Assembly (NCBI RefSeq): GCF_000423405.1
Contig: NZ_KE384013.1
Span: 307,705 to 371,704 of the forward strand
Direction: 5' to 3'
DNA: 64,000 nt
From: Mesonia mobilis DSM 19841
Lineage (GTDB): Bacteria > Bacteroidota > Bacteroidia > Flavobacteriales > Flavobacteriaceae
How positions within the stretch are numbered: position 1 is the stretch's first letter; each line of letters opens with the position of its first letter. The position numbers and the translations under genes are program-made. Below are positions 52,012 to 60,609 of the stretch, piece by piece. The notes under the pieces were generated by a model. It worked only from the letters and a program-made list of their open reading frames with translations. It was not told where the DNA came from and did not search any database.

Positions 52012-52019
52012 TATTTTTG
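52012..52019 (+). promoter_or_regulatory. TAnnTTTG promoter box abutting a start codon
   Basis: TATTTTTG ends 5 nt before ATG 52025. Transcription should start at about the ATG, so the NRDE mRNA may be leaderless. Confidence 0.6.
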
Positions 52020-52024
52020 AATAT

Positions 52025-52744
52025 ATGTGTACAATATCTTTTATTCCTTCCGTAGAAAATTCAACAGAATTTATTTTTACTTCTAATCGAGATGAAGCAA
52101 GTAACCGACCAACTTTAGCACCTGAAGTTTATACTGAAAATGGCATTCAACTTCTTTATCCGAAAGATGAAATTGCCGGCGGAACTTGGATCGCTGTTAG
52201 TGAACAACAAAAATTAATTTGTTTAATGAATGGAGCTGAAAAAGCACATCAACGACAAAAAGATTACCGAAAGAGTAGAGGCGTGGTTCTGAAAGATCTA
52301 CTCTTGGCTTCAGATTTTAATAAAGCGGTTGAAAATTATGATTTTGTCGGAATCGAGCCATTTACCATGATCTATGTTTCTTGGCAAGAGAAATTAGAGC
52401 TTCAGCAATTAAGTTGGAATGGCGATGAGGTGAAACTTTCTAATTTACCAGTAAAACCTCATATTTGGTCGGCATCGATGACGTACACTTCAGCAATGAA
52501 AAAAGAACGGCATGAGTGGTTTGACGATTTTATTTCAAAACAAAATTTAGTAGAAATAACTTCAGAAAAAGTTTGGCAATTTCATCACGAAGCCGGTAAA
52601 AATGATAAAAATAACGGATTTATTATCGATCGTGGTTTACTAAAAACAACGAGTATCACACAAGTGAAATTTGAGGAAAATGAAATTAAAATGAAGTTTG
52701 AAAACCTTTTAAAAGGTGAAACGACAACGAAACTTTTAGTTTAA
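52025..52744 (+). CDS. NRDE (TANGO2-like) family protein
   Basis: The 239-residue protein starts MCTISFIPSV and has the N-R-D-E signature in FTSNRDEASNRPTLAP (about 19-34), then AGGTWIAVSEQQKLICLMNG (about 57-76), as in TANGO2/NRDE proteins. The free N-terminal Cys after Met suggests Ntn-type processing. The function is poorly known, with links to heme and lipid handling in eukaryotes. Its stop lies inside one copy of a 25-bp direct repeat (52734-52758). Confidence 0.85.
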   Translation: MCTISFIPSVENSTEFIFTSNRDEASNRPTLAPEVYTENGIQLLYPKDEIAGGTWIAVSEQQKLICLMNGAEKAHQRQKDYRKSRGVVLKDLLLASDFNKAVENYDFVGIEPFTMIYVSWQEKLELQQLSWNGDEVKLSNLPVKPHIWSASMTYTSAMKKERHEWFDDFISKQNLVEITSEKVWQFHHEAGKNDKNNGFIIDRGLLKTTSITQVKFEENEIKMKFENLLKGETTTKLLV

Positions 52745-52758
52745 AGCAAACGGAGCGC
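52734..52758 (+). repeat. 25-bp direct repeat, left copy
   Basis: The exact 25-bp sequence starting TTTTAGTTTAAAGCAAACGG recurs at 53721-53745. Here it carries the last codons and stop of the NRDE gene. The repeat and the 962 bp between the two copies look like an insertion with duplicated target. Confidence 0.85.
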
Positions 52759-52813
52759 GTAATATTCATCATTTGTCTAAGTCTTTATGTTGAAGTTGTA
52801 AATGAATTAAAAA

Positions 52814-53707
52814 ATGAAAAATGTTCTATTTCTAATTATAGTAAGTCTTATTTGTGTAAAATCTTATTCGCAATCGTTTAAAATTTTGGATGTAGAATCT
52901 CATAGGCCGATTTCGTATGCTAGTATTTTCTACAACGGTAAAGGACTTTATGCGAATGGTAATGGAGAATTTCGAATACCTAATAATATTGAAGATGACA
53001 CTGTAATTAGAATTGAAGCAATGGGATTTGAGGCTTACGAATCGTTGGTCAGTAACTTAAAGCCTGAGGTTTACTTGTCGCCAAAAATTGATGAGTTAAA
53101 TGAAGTTGTAATCGAAAAAACGAGAGAGACGACAGTAGTTAAAGAAGAAAAGACAACTAAGAATTTTGGTAGCTTTCCACTAAGAGTTGAGCAAGAGTTT
53201 GTTAGTGTGTTGTTTCCTAATGAAAAGATTAAAAATAGTTTCTTTAATAAGATTACGATCTTTTTTAATAAAAGCAGGGGTTTTAATCACAAAAGAAAAG
53301 AACTGCAGGAGAAGCGTTCTGCAATGCGTTTAAATATTTATAAGTACGATGCTAAAAGCGAGGCGGTATTCGGGAAATTATTTAGTAGTGATGTCTTTTT
53401 TGTAAATCGTTATCATAAAGATGAAATATCTGTTGATATAAATAGCTATATACCTTTTTACGAAGAAGGAATTGCAATTGGAGTTGAGTTTTTAGGCGAG
53501 GTAAATGAGCAAATGGAATTTGTCGAAGACGATGAGTTTGCTAGAGGACCAGCATTAACGGAAAGGCAGAGTGATGATTATGAAGCAGAATCTTTTCTTC
53601 GCTATTTTTTAGCTGAAAATCCAGCGTATAAATCTTTTTCAGAAATATTTAACGAGCATGGGTATGATATGCGTAATCTTCAATTACGATTGGAACTTGT
53701 AAAATAA
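52814..53707 (+). CDS. Exported CarboxypepD_reg-like protein, bracketed by direct repeats
   Basis: The 297-residue protein has a signal peptide (MKNVLFLIIVSLICVKSYSQ), an N-terminal carboxypeptidase-regulatory-like sandwich (RPISYASIFYNGKGLYANGN, DDTVIRIEAMGFEAYESLVS; about 21-97) and a long polar C-terminal domain. It resembles the protein at 45326 in layout and length, with weak sequence similarity. No catalytic motif is visible. It is the only gene in a 962-bp segment between two 25-bp direct repeats, so it was probably inserted between two convergent genes. Confidence 0.75.
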   Translation: MKNVLFLIIVSLICVKSYSQSFKILDVESHRPISYASIFYNGKGLYANGNGEFRIPNNIEDDTVIRIEAMGFEAYESLVSNLKPEVYLSPKIDELNEVVIEKTRETTVVKEEKTTKNFGSFPLRVEQEFVSVLFPNEKIKNSFFNKITIFFNKSRGFNHKRKELQEKRSAMRLNIYKYDAKSEAVFGKLFSSDVFFVNRYHKDEISVDINSYIPFYEEGIAIGVEFLGEVNEQMEFVEDDEFARGPALTERQSDDYEAESFLRYFLAENPAYKSFSEIFNEHGYDMRNLQLRLELVK

Positions 53708-53720
53708 ATACGAGAAAAAA

Positions 53721-53745
53721 TTTTAGTTTAAAGCAAACGGAGCGC
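53721..53745 (+). repeat. 25-bp direct repeat, right copy
   Basis: Exact copy of 52734-52758. On the minus strand it encodes the end of ApaG (SAPFALN and the stop). The neighbouring bases differ from those of the left copy on both sides. Confidence 0.85.
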
Positions 53746-54109
53746 TCAATTTAAATGAAGGAATATTTACTTTAAACTTTCTTGTTGAAGTAAAATTAAT
53801 CATATCGTAGTAGCCGCTCATAGCTCCAAACGGAGAGGTAAGTTGGCAACCACTGGTGTAAGTATGAGATTCACCGGGTTTTAAAACCGGTTTTTTACCA
53901 ATAACTCCTTCGCCTTTAACAATTAGATTTTTGTTTAAAGAGTCTTTGATCTTCCAAAAACGTGAATTGAGTTGTACAGAATCGTTGCTTTGATTTTCGA
54001 TAGTGATTTGGTAACCAAAGGCAAAATGAATTTGGTAGTTTTTCAAGAAAGTACCTTGAAAACTAGTCTTTACAGAAATTTTTATTCCTCTGGTAACTTG
54101 TTGAATCAT
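53723..54109 (-). CDS. apaG: ApaG-family protein
   Basis: The 128-residue protein is one ApaG beta-sandwich: YQIHFAFGYQITIENQSNDS (about 25-44), VQLNSRFWKIKDSLNK, GEGVIGKKPVLKPGESHTY (GxGVVGxQPxLxPG motif) and SGCQLTSPFGAMSGYYDM. The family is connected with cobalt and magnesium effects, but its biochemical role is unsettled. I use ATG 54109 (MIQQVTRG). Its 3' end overlaps the right copy of the 25-bp repeat. A decayed DUF3667 gene ends 2 nt upstream. Confidence 0.9.
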   Translation of the reverse strand: MIQQVTRGIKISVKTSFQGTFLKNYQIHFAFGYQITIENQSNDSVQLNSRFWKIKDSLNKNLIVKGEGVIGKKPVLKPGESHTYTSGCQLTSPFGAMSGYYDMINFTSTRKFKVNIPSFKLSAPFALN

Positions 54110-54110
54110 T

Positions 54111-55101
54111 TTAATAAACTGCAAAGGAAGCCAAAATAGCTAAGCCTGTTGTTGTGATTGCTAATATAGCAAATATAACATTTAAAAACACAAATTTAAA
54201 GAGGGTTTTTAAAATGCCTTGTTTGTAAAATCCTCTCAAAGCAAAAAATAGATAGACGGCGTAACTTAAAATAAATAAAACAGTTAACCAGTTTGAATTG
54301 AAAAGATAATGAAAAAATACGCTAAAACACATTAAGAAAAAGAGCATCGTTTGTGAGTGGAAAGCAAATACCAAATGTTCCATATACGTGTAATTTGTTC
54401 GGCAAAAGTAAGCCATAAAATAAACGTGAATACCGGTATAAAAAAGAAGATAATAAATGGTAATTTGCCTATTGCATAACTGGTAAATGAGCCGGGTTCT
54501 GTCATTACTTTGTCAACTGCGATCGCTCTTTTAAATAATCAGCGGTTGTAAAAATTGTCTTTATGGTCAAGCTCTTCTAGAGATTTTGAAATGCTTTTTT
54601 CAGAATTTAATTTATCGAATGCTAAGTAAATTTCAATTTTCTTGGTCGATCTTTCAGTAAAACCAAGCGTGTCTAATTCGTTTTCAGCAAGTAGTTTGAT
54701 CTTTTTGTAATCTTCAATGGTAGCGTTGTTTTGATTGCCAACATCAATAAACACATCATCTCTGTTGTTGTTTAAAGAGAGACCGTAAAGTAAAAAGAAA
54801 ATAATTGAAACGCTTAGGTAAAACCGAAAAGGGTTTGCGTATTTAGCTCGCTTACCTTTAATGTATTCTAAAGAAATTTTACCGGGCTTAAAAATGAGTA
54901 CATTTAACGTACGGTAAATTCTAGAATCGTAAGAAAAAATACTTCCGAAGAATTCATTGAAAAAATCGTTGAAACTCAGTTTTTTATTCGAGTTTAACTG
55001 TCCGCAATAACTGCAATATTATCTTCTTTCTCAAGAGGAGTTTCACAGTTAAGGCATTGGTGGCTTCGATACTTTTTTACGAACCTAGATTTCTCCGTAA
55101 A
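54111..55101 (-). pseudogene. Decayed DUF3667 protein (zinc-ribbon plus membrane domain)
   Basis: Minus-strand fragments in different frames add up to one DUF3667 protein. QCLNCETPLEKEDN (near 55055) and, one frame over, YCSYCGQLNSNKKLSFNDFF (from about 55017) give the zinc ribbon and continue open through RAKYANPFRFYLSVSIIFFL to LEELDHKDNFYNR, then an in-frame TGA (54539-54541). LFKRAIAVDKVMTEPGSFTS follows, then frame changes lead into NYTYMEHLVFAFHSQTMLFF and the last membrane helices to TAA 54111. At least three frameshifts and one nonsense codon are present, and no in-frame ATG opens the front. The left boundary is approximate. Confidence 0.8.
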
Positions 55102-55103
55102 AA

Positions 55104-56354
55104 TTAATTGCTAATATTTCTGCTGTTAGCGCTTCCAACTCCAACAATACGATCATAGCGACCACCGACTTCACGGTAATAAGCTAAGATGGTATATTGG
55201 TTTTCGGTTTCGTCGAAATTACCACTATTAAAACCTTCATCGATACTTCCGTCGGGCATTAATAAAACGTATTTGTAGTTATAAAAACCTTGTTTAAATA
55301 AACGTTTACCTTCAAAAACATCGCGTTTAGAATTGTAAGGGAGTTTGGTAGATTCATCTAAATTAAAATTGTTGAAATTTCCGTAGATATGAATTTCGCC
55401 ACCTTTTAGTTTTTCATAATTCGCTAAAGAAAAGTGTACCCAAGTATATTCAGCTTCGATCGTGGGATCTTCTCCTTGAATTGTATTTACTCGAAACTGA
55501 CCGTTAATGTCGGGATCGTAGGTGTACGGATCATAAGAACGATTTTTGTTGGTAAATAAGTAAGTATTGTAAATATCCTTAAGTTCGATACTTCTAATAT
55601 TCATCGTTGCGGCCCTTACATCTTTATTATCAAATTCTAGGTATTCGTTACCGCCCCAGAAAGCAGCTTCTTGATCGTAACGATAAACCAGTTCATTCCC
55701 TAAAGAATATTGAGGTTTAAGATTGTAAATCGAAGTTTGTAAATTGTTATTCTGAATAATAAGCGTTTTCAAATTTTGATCGGGGTTTCTAAAAATGATT
55801 TGATCAGAACCATCGACCGAAAAATAAACCACCTGTTTGGTGTCGATAAATTTAAGATTTCTCGAACGTTTAATTTCAGCTTTTACCAAGGCAATATCTT
55901 CGTAAACCATAAATTTTCTGGAGAAGACCAACTCTTTATCGTCGTTAAAAATTTTCAGCATATAATTACCACTAACCTTAAGTCTTCGGGTGTTTCTGTT
56001 AGGAATGTTTAAGGTGTAATGCGAATATATCTGTAGGGTATTAAAAGAGTTTTGATAATTTAAAATTCTCATATTATCAAAACCTTCCATATATTCATTC
56101 TTAGCTAAGTTGGAAGGTTGCCAGTTAAAATCGTAATGTTCGATGGTGTAGTAATAATCGGCTTCATCACCAATTAAATCATCAAAAGAAATGCTTAGTG
56201 TTTCTCCTAGAGCAATAATGGGAGTTCCACTAAATTGTGAATTTCCCTGAAATTGTATAGTTCTAATATAATCTGGCGGAGTGGTTTCTAAAGCCTGAGA
56301 AATACCTGAATATGCAATAAGAAGAAAACAAATATTGTTGAATAGATTTTTCAT
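55104..56354 (-). CDS. Type IX secretion system plug protein (DUF5103)
   Basis: The 416-residue protein has a signal peptide (MKNLFNNICFLLIAYSGISQ) followed by beta-rich domains: TIQFQGNSQFSGTPIIALGE, DYYYTIEHYDFNWQPSNLAK and YMEGFDNMRILNYQNSFNTL (about 68-120), then a C-terminal domain with EIHIYGNFNNFNLDEST and YNYKYVLLMPDG. This is DUF5103, the Plug that closes the SprA translocon. It agrees with porT elsewhere in the window. It is divergent from nqrA and upstream of the decayed DUF3667 gene. Confidence 0.9.
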   Translation of the reverse strand: MKNLFNNICFLLIAYSGISQALETTPPDYIRTIQFQGNSQFSGTPIIALGETLSISFDDLIGDEADYYYTIEHYDFNWQPSNLAKNEYMEGFDNMRILNYQNSFNTLQIYSHYTLNIPNRNTRRLKVSGNYMLKIFNDDKELVFSRKFMVYEDIALVKAEIKRSRNLKFIDTKQVVYFSVDGSDQIIFRNPDQNLKTLIIQNNNLQTSIYNLKPQYSLGNELVYRYDQEAAFWGGNEYLEFDNKDVRAATMNIRSIELKDIYNTYLFTNKNRSYDPYTYDPDINGQFRVNTIQGEDPTIEAEYTWVHFSLANYEKLKGGEIHIYGNFNNFNLDESTKLPYNSKRDVFEGKRLFKQGFYNYKYVLLMPDGSIDEGFNSGNFDETENQYTILAYYREVGGRYDRIVGVGSANSRNISN

Positions 56355-56500
56355 GAAATATAACTACTGAAATTTGGCCTAAATATAATTAAAAACTTTT
56401 CGTAAATACTATTTTGCTTAAAACTGAAGCGTCTTTATTTAGAATTGGTATAAATAAATAACTTCCATTTAACAAGGCTATAACATGAGGATTTAATTAT

Positions 56501-56508
56501 TAAATTTG
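56501..56508 (+). promoter_or_regulatory. TAnnTTTG promoter box of the nqr operon
   Basis: TAAATTTG, 30 nt upstream of ATG 56539. The TTG inside it (56506) would open a longer frame but cannot be the start. Confidence 0.65.
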
Positions 56509-56538
56509 CAACCGCGAATATTAACTTATAACAGAATT

Positions 56539-57882
56539 ATGTCAAAAGACATTAAAGTTAAAAAAGGTCTTAATTTGCGATTTAAGGGTGAAGCAGAGCA
56601 AACGCTTGTTGAAGCTCCGAGATCAAAGACCTTTGCTATTAAGCCTCCAGATTTTCACGCTGTTGTTCCTAAGCTTGTTTTAAAAGAAGGAGCTAAAGTA
56701 CAAGCAGGTGAAGTAATCTTCTTTTCAAAGTATAACGAAGCTGTTAAATTTTCTTCTCCTGTTAGTGGGACAATCGTAGAAGTTGTTCGAGGAGCAAAAC
56801 GTCGTGTTTTAGAAATTGTTATTGAAGCAGATGCTGTTAATTCTTATAAAGAATACGGTACTATGAGCGCTGAATCTTCAGATGCTGAAGCTGTGAAAAC
56901 GAGAATTTTTGAGAGCGGTTGTGGTGCTTTTATTAAGCAACGTCCTTACGATATTATCGCTAATCCGGAAGATGCTCCTAAAGCAATTTATATTTCAGTT
57001 TACAATACAGCTCCTTTAGCTGCAGATCCTGAATTTATTTTACAAGATCAAAAAGCAGAATTTCAAGAAGGTATAAAAGCTTTAAAGAAGCTTACTGCTG
57101 GTAAGGTTTATTTGGCGGTAAATAAAAAGTCGTCAAATTTAAAAGATATTCAAGACGTAGAGATTTTAAATGTTTCTGGTCCGCATCCGGCAGGTAATGT
57201 TGGGGTTCATGTTCATGAAACTGAGCCAATTAATGGCGGAGATCGTGTTTGGACGGTAGGTCCTGAAGATGTTGCGATTATTGGTCGTTTGTTCTTGACT
57301 GGTAAATTCGATGCAAAACGTACGATCGCTGTAGTTGGAGCAGATGCAAAAGATAAAAAATACTTTAGAACGCTTTTAGGTACTAACGTTTCTGCGTTAG
57401 TAGGTGAAGTGAACGAGTCTGCATCTCGTATTATTTCTGGAGATATGTTAACCGGTCTAAGATTAACAAATAATCAGTTTGTTGGTTTTTACGATAACAC
57501 GGTAACTGTAATTCCTGAAGGAAATAATTACAGAATGTTTGGTTGGTTACCATTTACATATAACAATATTCACTCGATGTCTAAGACTTCACTTTCTTGG
57601 ATGTTCCCGAATAAGAAATATGATGTGAATACCAACTTAAACGGTGAAGAGAGAGCATTAGTAGTGACTGGAGAAATGGAAGAGGTAATGCCTTTAGATG
57701 TTTATCCAATGCAATTACTAAAAGCTTGTATGACTGGTGATATCGAAAAAATGGAGAATCTTGGTATATATGAAGTAATACCGGAAGATTTTGCGTTGGT
57801 AGATTATGTGAATACATCTAAAATTGAGGCGCAAGAAATTATTCGTCTTGGTTTAGATTTAATGATTACTGAAGTAGGATAA
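56539..57882 (+). CDS. nqrA: Na+-translocating NADH:quinone reductase subunit A
   Basis: The 447-residue soluble subunit matches NqrA throughout: KVKKGLNLRFKGEAEQTLVE (about 5-24), PPDFHAVVPKLVLKEGAKVQ, VSGTIVEVVRGAKRRVLEIV, CGAFIKQRPYDIIANPEDAP and HPAGNVGVHVHETEPINGGD (about 216-235). It binds quinone and completes the cytoplasmic side of the pump. ATG 56539 (MSKDIKVKKG) is the family start. It is first in nqrABCDEF, with nqrB 16 nt downstream. Confidence 0.96.
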   Translation: MSKDIKVKKGLNLRFKGEAEQTLVEAPRSKTFAIKPPDFHAVVPKLVLKEGAKVQAGEVIFFSKYNEAVKFSSPVSGTIVEVVRGAKRRVLEIVIEADAVNSYKEYGTMSAESSDAEAVKTRIFESGCGAFIKQRPYDIIANPEDAPKAIYISVYNTAPLAADPEFILQDQKAEFQEGIKALKKLTAGKVYLAVNKKSSNLKDIQDVEILNVSGPHPAGNVGVHVHETEPINGGDRVWTVGPEDVAIIGRLFLTGKFDAKRTIAVVGADAKDKKYFRTLLGTNVSALVGEVNESASRIISGDMLTGLRLTNNQFVGFYDNTVTVIPEGNNYRMFGWLPFTYNNIHSMSKTSLSWMFPNKKYDVNTNLNGEERALVVTGEMEEVMPLDVYPMQLLKACMTGDIEKMENLGIYEVIPEDFALVDYVNTSKIEAQEIIRLGLDLMITEVG

Positions 57883-57898
57883 AAGGATCATAATATTT

Positions 57899-59068
57899 AT
57901 GAAGTGGATACGTCAAAGGCTCGATAAGATAAAAGAGCCATTTTCCAAAGGAAAAAAATACGAAAAGTTCGCACCCGCAATCAATGCGTTAGATACTTTT
58001 TTGTTTGTGCCTAATCACACAACCCAAAAAGGAGCTCACGTAAGAGATGCGGTAGATTTAAAAAGAGTGATGATTACAGTGGTAATTGCTTTAATTCCGG
58101 CATTAATTTTCGGGATTTGGAATGCAGGTTACCAATATTTAAGTCAGATTCAAGAACAAGTTGGTTTTTGGGAAGCTATGGGAGAAGGAGCAATCAAGGT
58201 TTTACCGATGGTTGCAGTTTCTTACGCGGTTGGTCTTGGTATAGAATTCGCATTTGCTGTTTTTAGAGGTCACGAAGTAAATGAAGGTTATTTAGTAACC
58301 GGTTTACTTATCCCAATGGTGATGCCGGTAGATATTCCATTATGGATGGTAGCGGTATCTGTTGTTTTTGCAGTATTAATCGGTAAAGAAGCGTTTGGTG
58401 GTACAGGAATGAATATTCTAAACCCTGCCCTTACCGCAAGAGCTTTTGCTTTCTTTGCATACCCAACTTATATGTCTGGTAACGGCGTTTGGGTGAGTGA
58501 AGCAAGTGAGTTAGATGCAGTTTCTGGTGAAACAATTTTAGGGAAGCTAGCAGCAGGAACCGATGTTCCTTATAATACTATGGATATGTTCTCTGGTTTA
58601 ATACCGGGATCTATTGCAGAAACTTCTACAATTTGTATTCTAGCCGGAGCTTTATTGTTAGTATTAACAAAAGTTGGTAGCTGGAGAATTATCGTAAGTG
58701 GTTTCTTAGGGGCTGCTTGTATGGCATTTATCTTTAATTTGTTAGGTGGAAGTTATCCTAATAACGATTTAATGAATTTCCCTTGGTATAATCATTTAGT
58801 AATTGGTGGTCTTGCTTTCGGTGTTGTATTTATGGCAACAGATCCTGTATCTGCAGCTCAGACTTACAAAGGAAAATGGATTTACGGTTTCTTAATTGGT
58901 TTGTTCGCGGTAATGATTAGAATCTTTAACCCGGCTTACCCAGAAGGAATTATGTTAGCTATTTTATTAATGAATGTGTTTGCTCCTACCATCGATCATT
59001 ATGTGATTCAAGGTAACATCAAGAAACGTAAGAAGAGAGTTAAAGCACAAGTTAAAACAGCAGTATAA
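57899..59068 (+). CDS. nqrB: Na+-translocating NADH:quinone reductase subunit B
   Basis: The 389-residue polytopic subunit carries covalently bound FMN. The flavinylation site is the threonine in FSGLIPGSIAETSTI (about 236-250, family core GSI-x-E-T-S). RDAVDLKRVMITVVIALIPA (about 49-68) and MNILNPALTARAFAFFAYPT are typical. It is slightly shorter than Vibrio NqrB. It overlaps nqrC by 1 nt (TAATG). ApbE, encoded at the end of the window, attaches the FMN. Confidence 0.95.
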   Translation: MKWIRQRLDKIKEPFSKGKKYEKFAPAINALDTFLFVPNHTTQKGAHVRDAVDLKRVMITVVIALIPALIFGIWNAGYQYLSQIQEQVGFWEAMGEGAIKVLPMVAVSYAVGLGIEFAFAVFRGHEVNEGYLVTGLLIPMVMPVDIPLWMVAVSVVFAVLIGKEAFGGTGMNILNPALTARAFAFFAYPTYMSGNGVWVSEASELDAVSGETILGKLAAGTDVPYNTMDMFSGLIPGSIAETSTICILAGALLLVLTKVGSWRIIVSGFLGAACMAFIFNLLGGSYPNNDLMNFPWYNHLVIGGLAFGVVFMATDPVSAAQTYKGKWIYGFLIGLFAVMIRIFNPAYPEGIMLAILLMNVFAPTIDHYVIQGNIKKRKKRVKAQVKTAV

Positions 59069-59826
59069 TGGATAAGAGTAGTAACGCATATACATTTATA
59101 TTCGCTATCATTATGGTAATAGTGGTAGGGTCTGTATTAGCTTTTGCTTCTATATCTTTAAAAGATAGACAAAATGCTAATGTGAAGCAGGAGAAAATGC
59201 AAAACATCCTGTATACAGTTGGTGTAGATTCAATAGAACAAAATGGTGAGTTGGTTCCGTTAACGCGTCCATTAGCAGAAGCCAATTTTAAAAAATACAT
59301 CACTAATCAAATTGCTTTAAATAATAAAGGTGAAGTTATTGCTGAAGGAGATAAAGCCTTCAATGTAGATTTAGCTAAAGAATTAGGTAAAGACGATAAT
59401 GAGCAACAATTTCCTTTATATGAAGCTGAAGTAGACGGGGAGAAGTATTATATAATTCCGCTTCGTGGTACTGGTCTTTGGGATGCGATTTGGGGTTATA
59501 TCTCTTTAAAAGATGATGTGAATACTGTAAAAGGTGTTGTTTTTGATCATAAAGGAGAAACAACCGGTCTTGGTGGTGAGATTACAAAGGCTTGGTTTCA
59601 GGAACGCTTTGCAGATGAGAAAATCTTTGATAGTTCTGGTAACTTAGTGGGTGTATCTGTCGTAAAAGGTTACGGTGGTGGTAACAATAAAGATGATAAT
59701 GCTGTAGATGCTATTTCTGGAGCTACAATTACCGGAGACGGTGTTACCAAAATGATCTCAAAAAGGCTAAAATATTACCTGCCTTATTTTAAGCAACAAA
59801 CTGATATGAAAGTAGCAGTAAAATAA
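59068..59826 (+). CDS. nqrC: Na+-translocating NADH:quinone reductase subunit C
   Basis: The 252-residue subunit has one N-terminal membrane helix (about 7-27) and a periplasmic FMN-binding domain. The flavinylated threonine is in the family motif SGATIT ([14 protein letters not shown], about 212-225), with [16 protein letters not shown] and [16 protein letters not shown] upstream. The FMN is attached by ApbE. It overlaps nqrB by 1 nt and is 7 nt upstream of nqrD. Confidence 0.96.
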   Translation: MDKSSNAYTFIFAIIMVIVVGSVLAFASISLKDRQNANVKQEKMQNILYTVGVDSIEQNGELVPLTRPLAEANFKKYITNQIALNNKGEVIAEGDKAFNVDLAKELGKDDNEQQFPLYEAEVDGEKYYIIPLRGTGLWDAIWGYISLKDDVNTVKGVVFDHKGETTGLGGEITKAWFQERFADEKIFDSSGNLVGVSVVKGYGGGNNKDDNAVDAISGATITGDGVTKMISKRLKYYLPYFKQQTDMKVAVK

Positions 59827-59833
59827 AATTTTT

Positions 59834-60583
59834 ATGGCTCAAGAAAATAATAATACACAAATGTCAGAGAAAGAAGCTAAGAAGAAAGAAATGATTCTTT
59901 TCCTTTCAAGTTCAGAAGAAAAAGAAAGCTTCTTATCTAAGCAAAACTTAAAGTTATTATCAGATCCTTTAAATGATGATAACCCAATTACAGTTCAGGT
60001 ACTTGGTATTTGTTCTGCATTAGCAATTACAGTACAATTACAAGCGGCAGTGGTAATGTCGTTAGCAGTAATGGTAGTAATGGCTTTTAGTAACATGATC
60101 ATTTCTTTAATGCGTAACTTAATTCCTAGCCGAATTAGAATTATCGTTCAGTTAGTAGTAGTGGCTGCTTTGGTAATTTTAGTAGATCAGGTTTTAAAAG
60201 CATTTTTATACGATTTAAGTAAACAGTTATCGGTATTCGTTGGTTTAATTATTACTAACTGTATTGTAATGGGGCGTTTAGAGGCGTTTGCCTTAGGTAA
60301 CGGTATTTACAAATCATTCCTAGATGGTATTGGTAACGCTGCCGGTTACGGTATAATTCTTGTAATTGTAGCATTTTTTAGAGAACTATTAGGTTCTGGT
60401 AAACTTTGGGGTATCGAAGTGCTTGGTCATAAAGGCGCTACTATGGCAGAATCTACAGGTCTTTACGCTTTAGGATATGAGAATAATGGTTTAATGTTAT
60501 TGGCTCCAATGGCATTAATTATTGTGGGTATCGTGATTTGGATTCAACGTTCTAGAAACAGAAAATTAATAGAAGAAGCATAG
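59834..60583 (+). CDS. nqrD: Na+-translocating NADH:quinone reductase subunit D, N-terminally extended
   Basis: The 249-residue polytopic subunit has six helices with the family stretches [20 protein letters not shown] (about 52-71), [40 protein letters not shown] (about 136-155) and a conserved Cys. It carries about 35 extra polar residues at the N-terminus ([20 protein letters not shown]) compared with the roughly 210-residue Vibrio protein. A downstream ATG at codon 10 is possible. NqrD and NqrE together hold an Fe-S centre in the membrane. Confidence 0.92.
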   Translation: MAQENNNTQMSEKEAKKKEMILFLSSSEEKESFLSKQNLKLLSDPLNDDNPITVQVLGICSALAITVQLQAAVVMSLAVMVVMAFSNMIISLMRNLIPSRIRIIVQLVVVAALVILVDQVLKAFLYDLSKQLSVFVGLIITNCIVMGRLEAFALGNGIYKSFLDGIGNAAGYGIILVIVAFFRELLGSGKLWGIEVLGHKGATMAESTGLYALGYENNGLMLLAPMALIIVGIVIWIQRSRNRKLIEEA

Positions 60584-60609
60584 TCAATACTGCTTTAAAA
60601 AGATAAATT

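Noticed and set aside
52759-53720. Insertion sequence between the 25-bp repeats
   Set aside because: The segment has no transposase frame and no terminal inverted repeats that I can see; only one exported-protein gene is present.
54111-54416. 101-residue minus-strand membrane protein as an independent gene
   Set aside because: Its sequence (YMEHLVFAFHSQTM onward) is the C-terminal membrane part of DUF3667, displaced by frameshifts.
54539-54754. 71-residue minus-strand frame as an independent small protein
   Set aside because: It reads in frame with flanking pieces of a DUF3667 protein and ends at a nonsense codon. It is part of that pseudogene.
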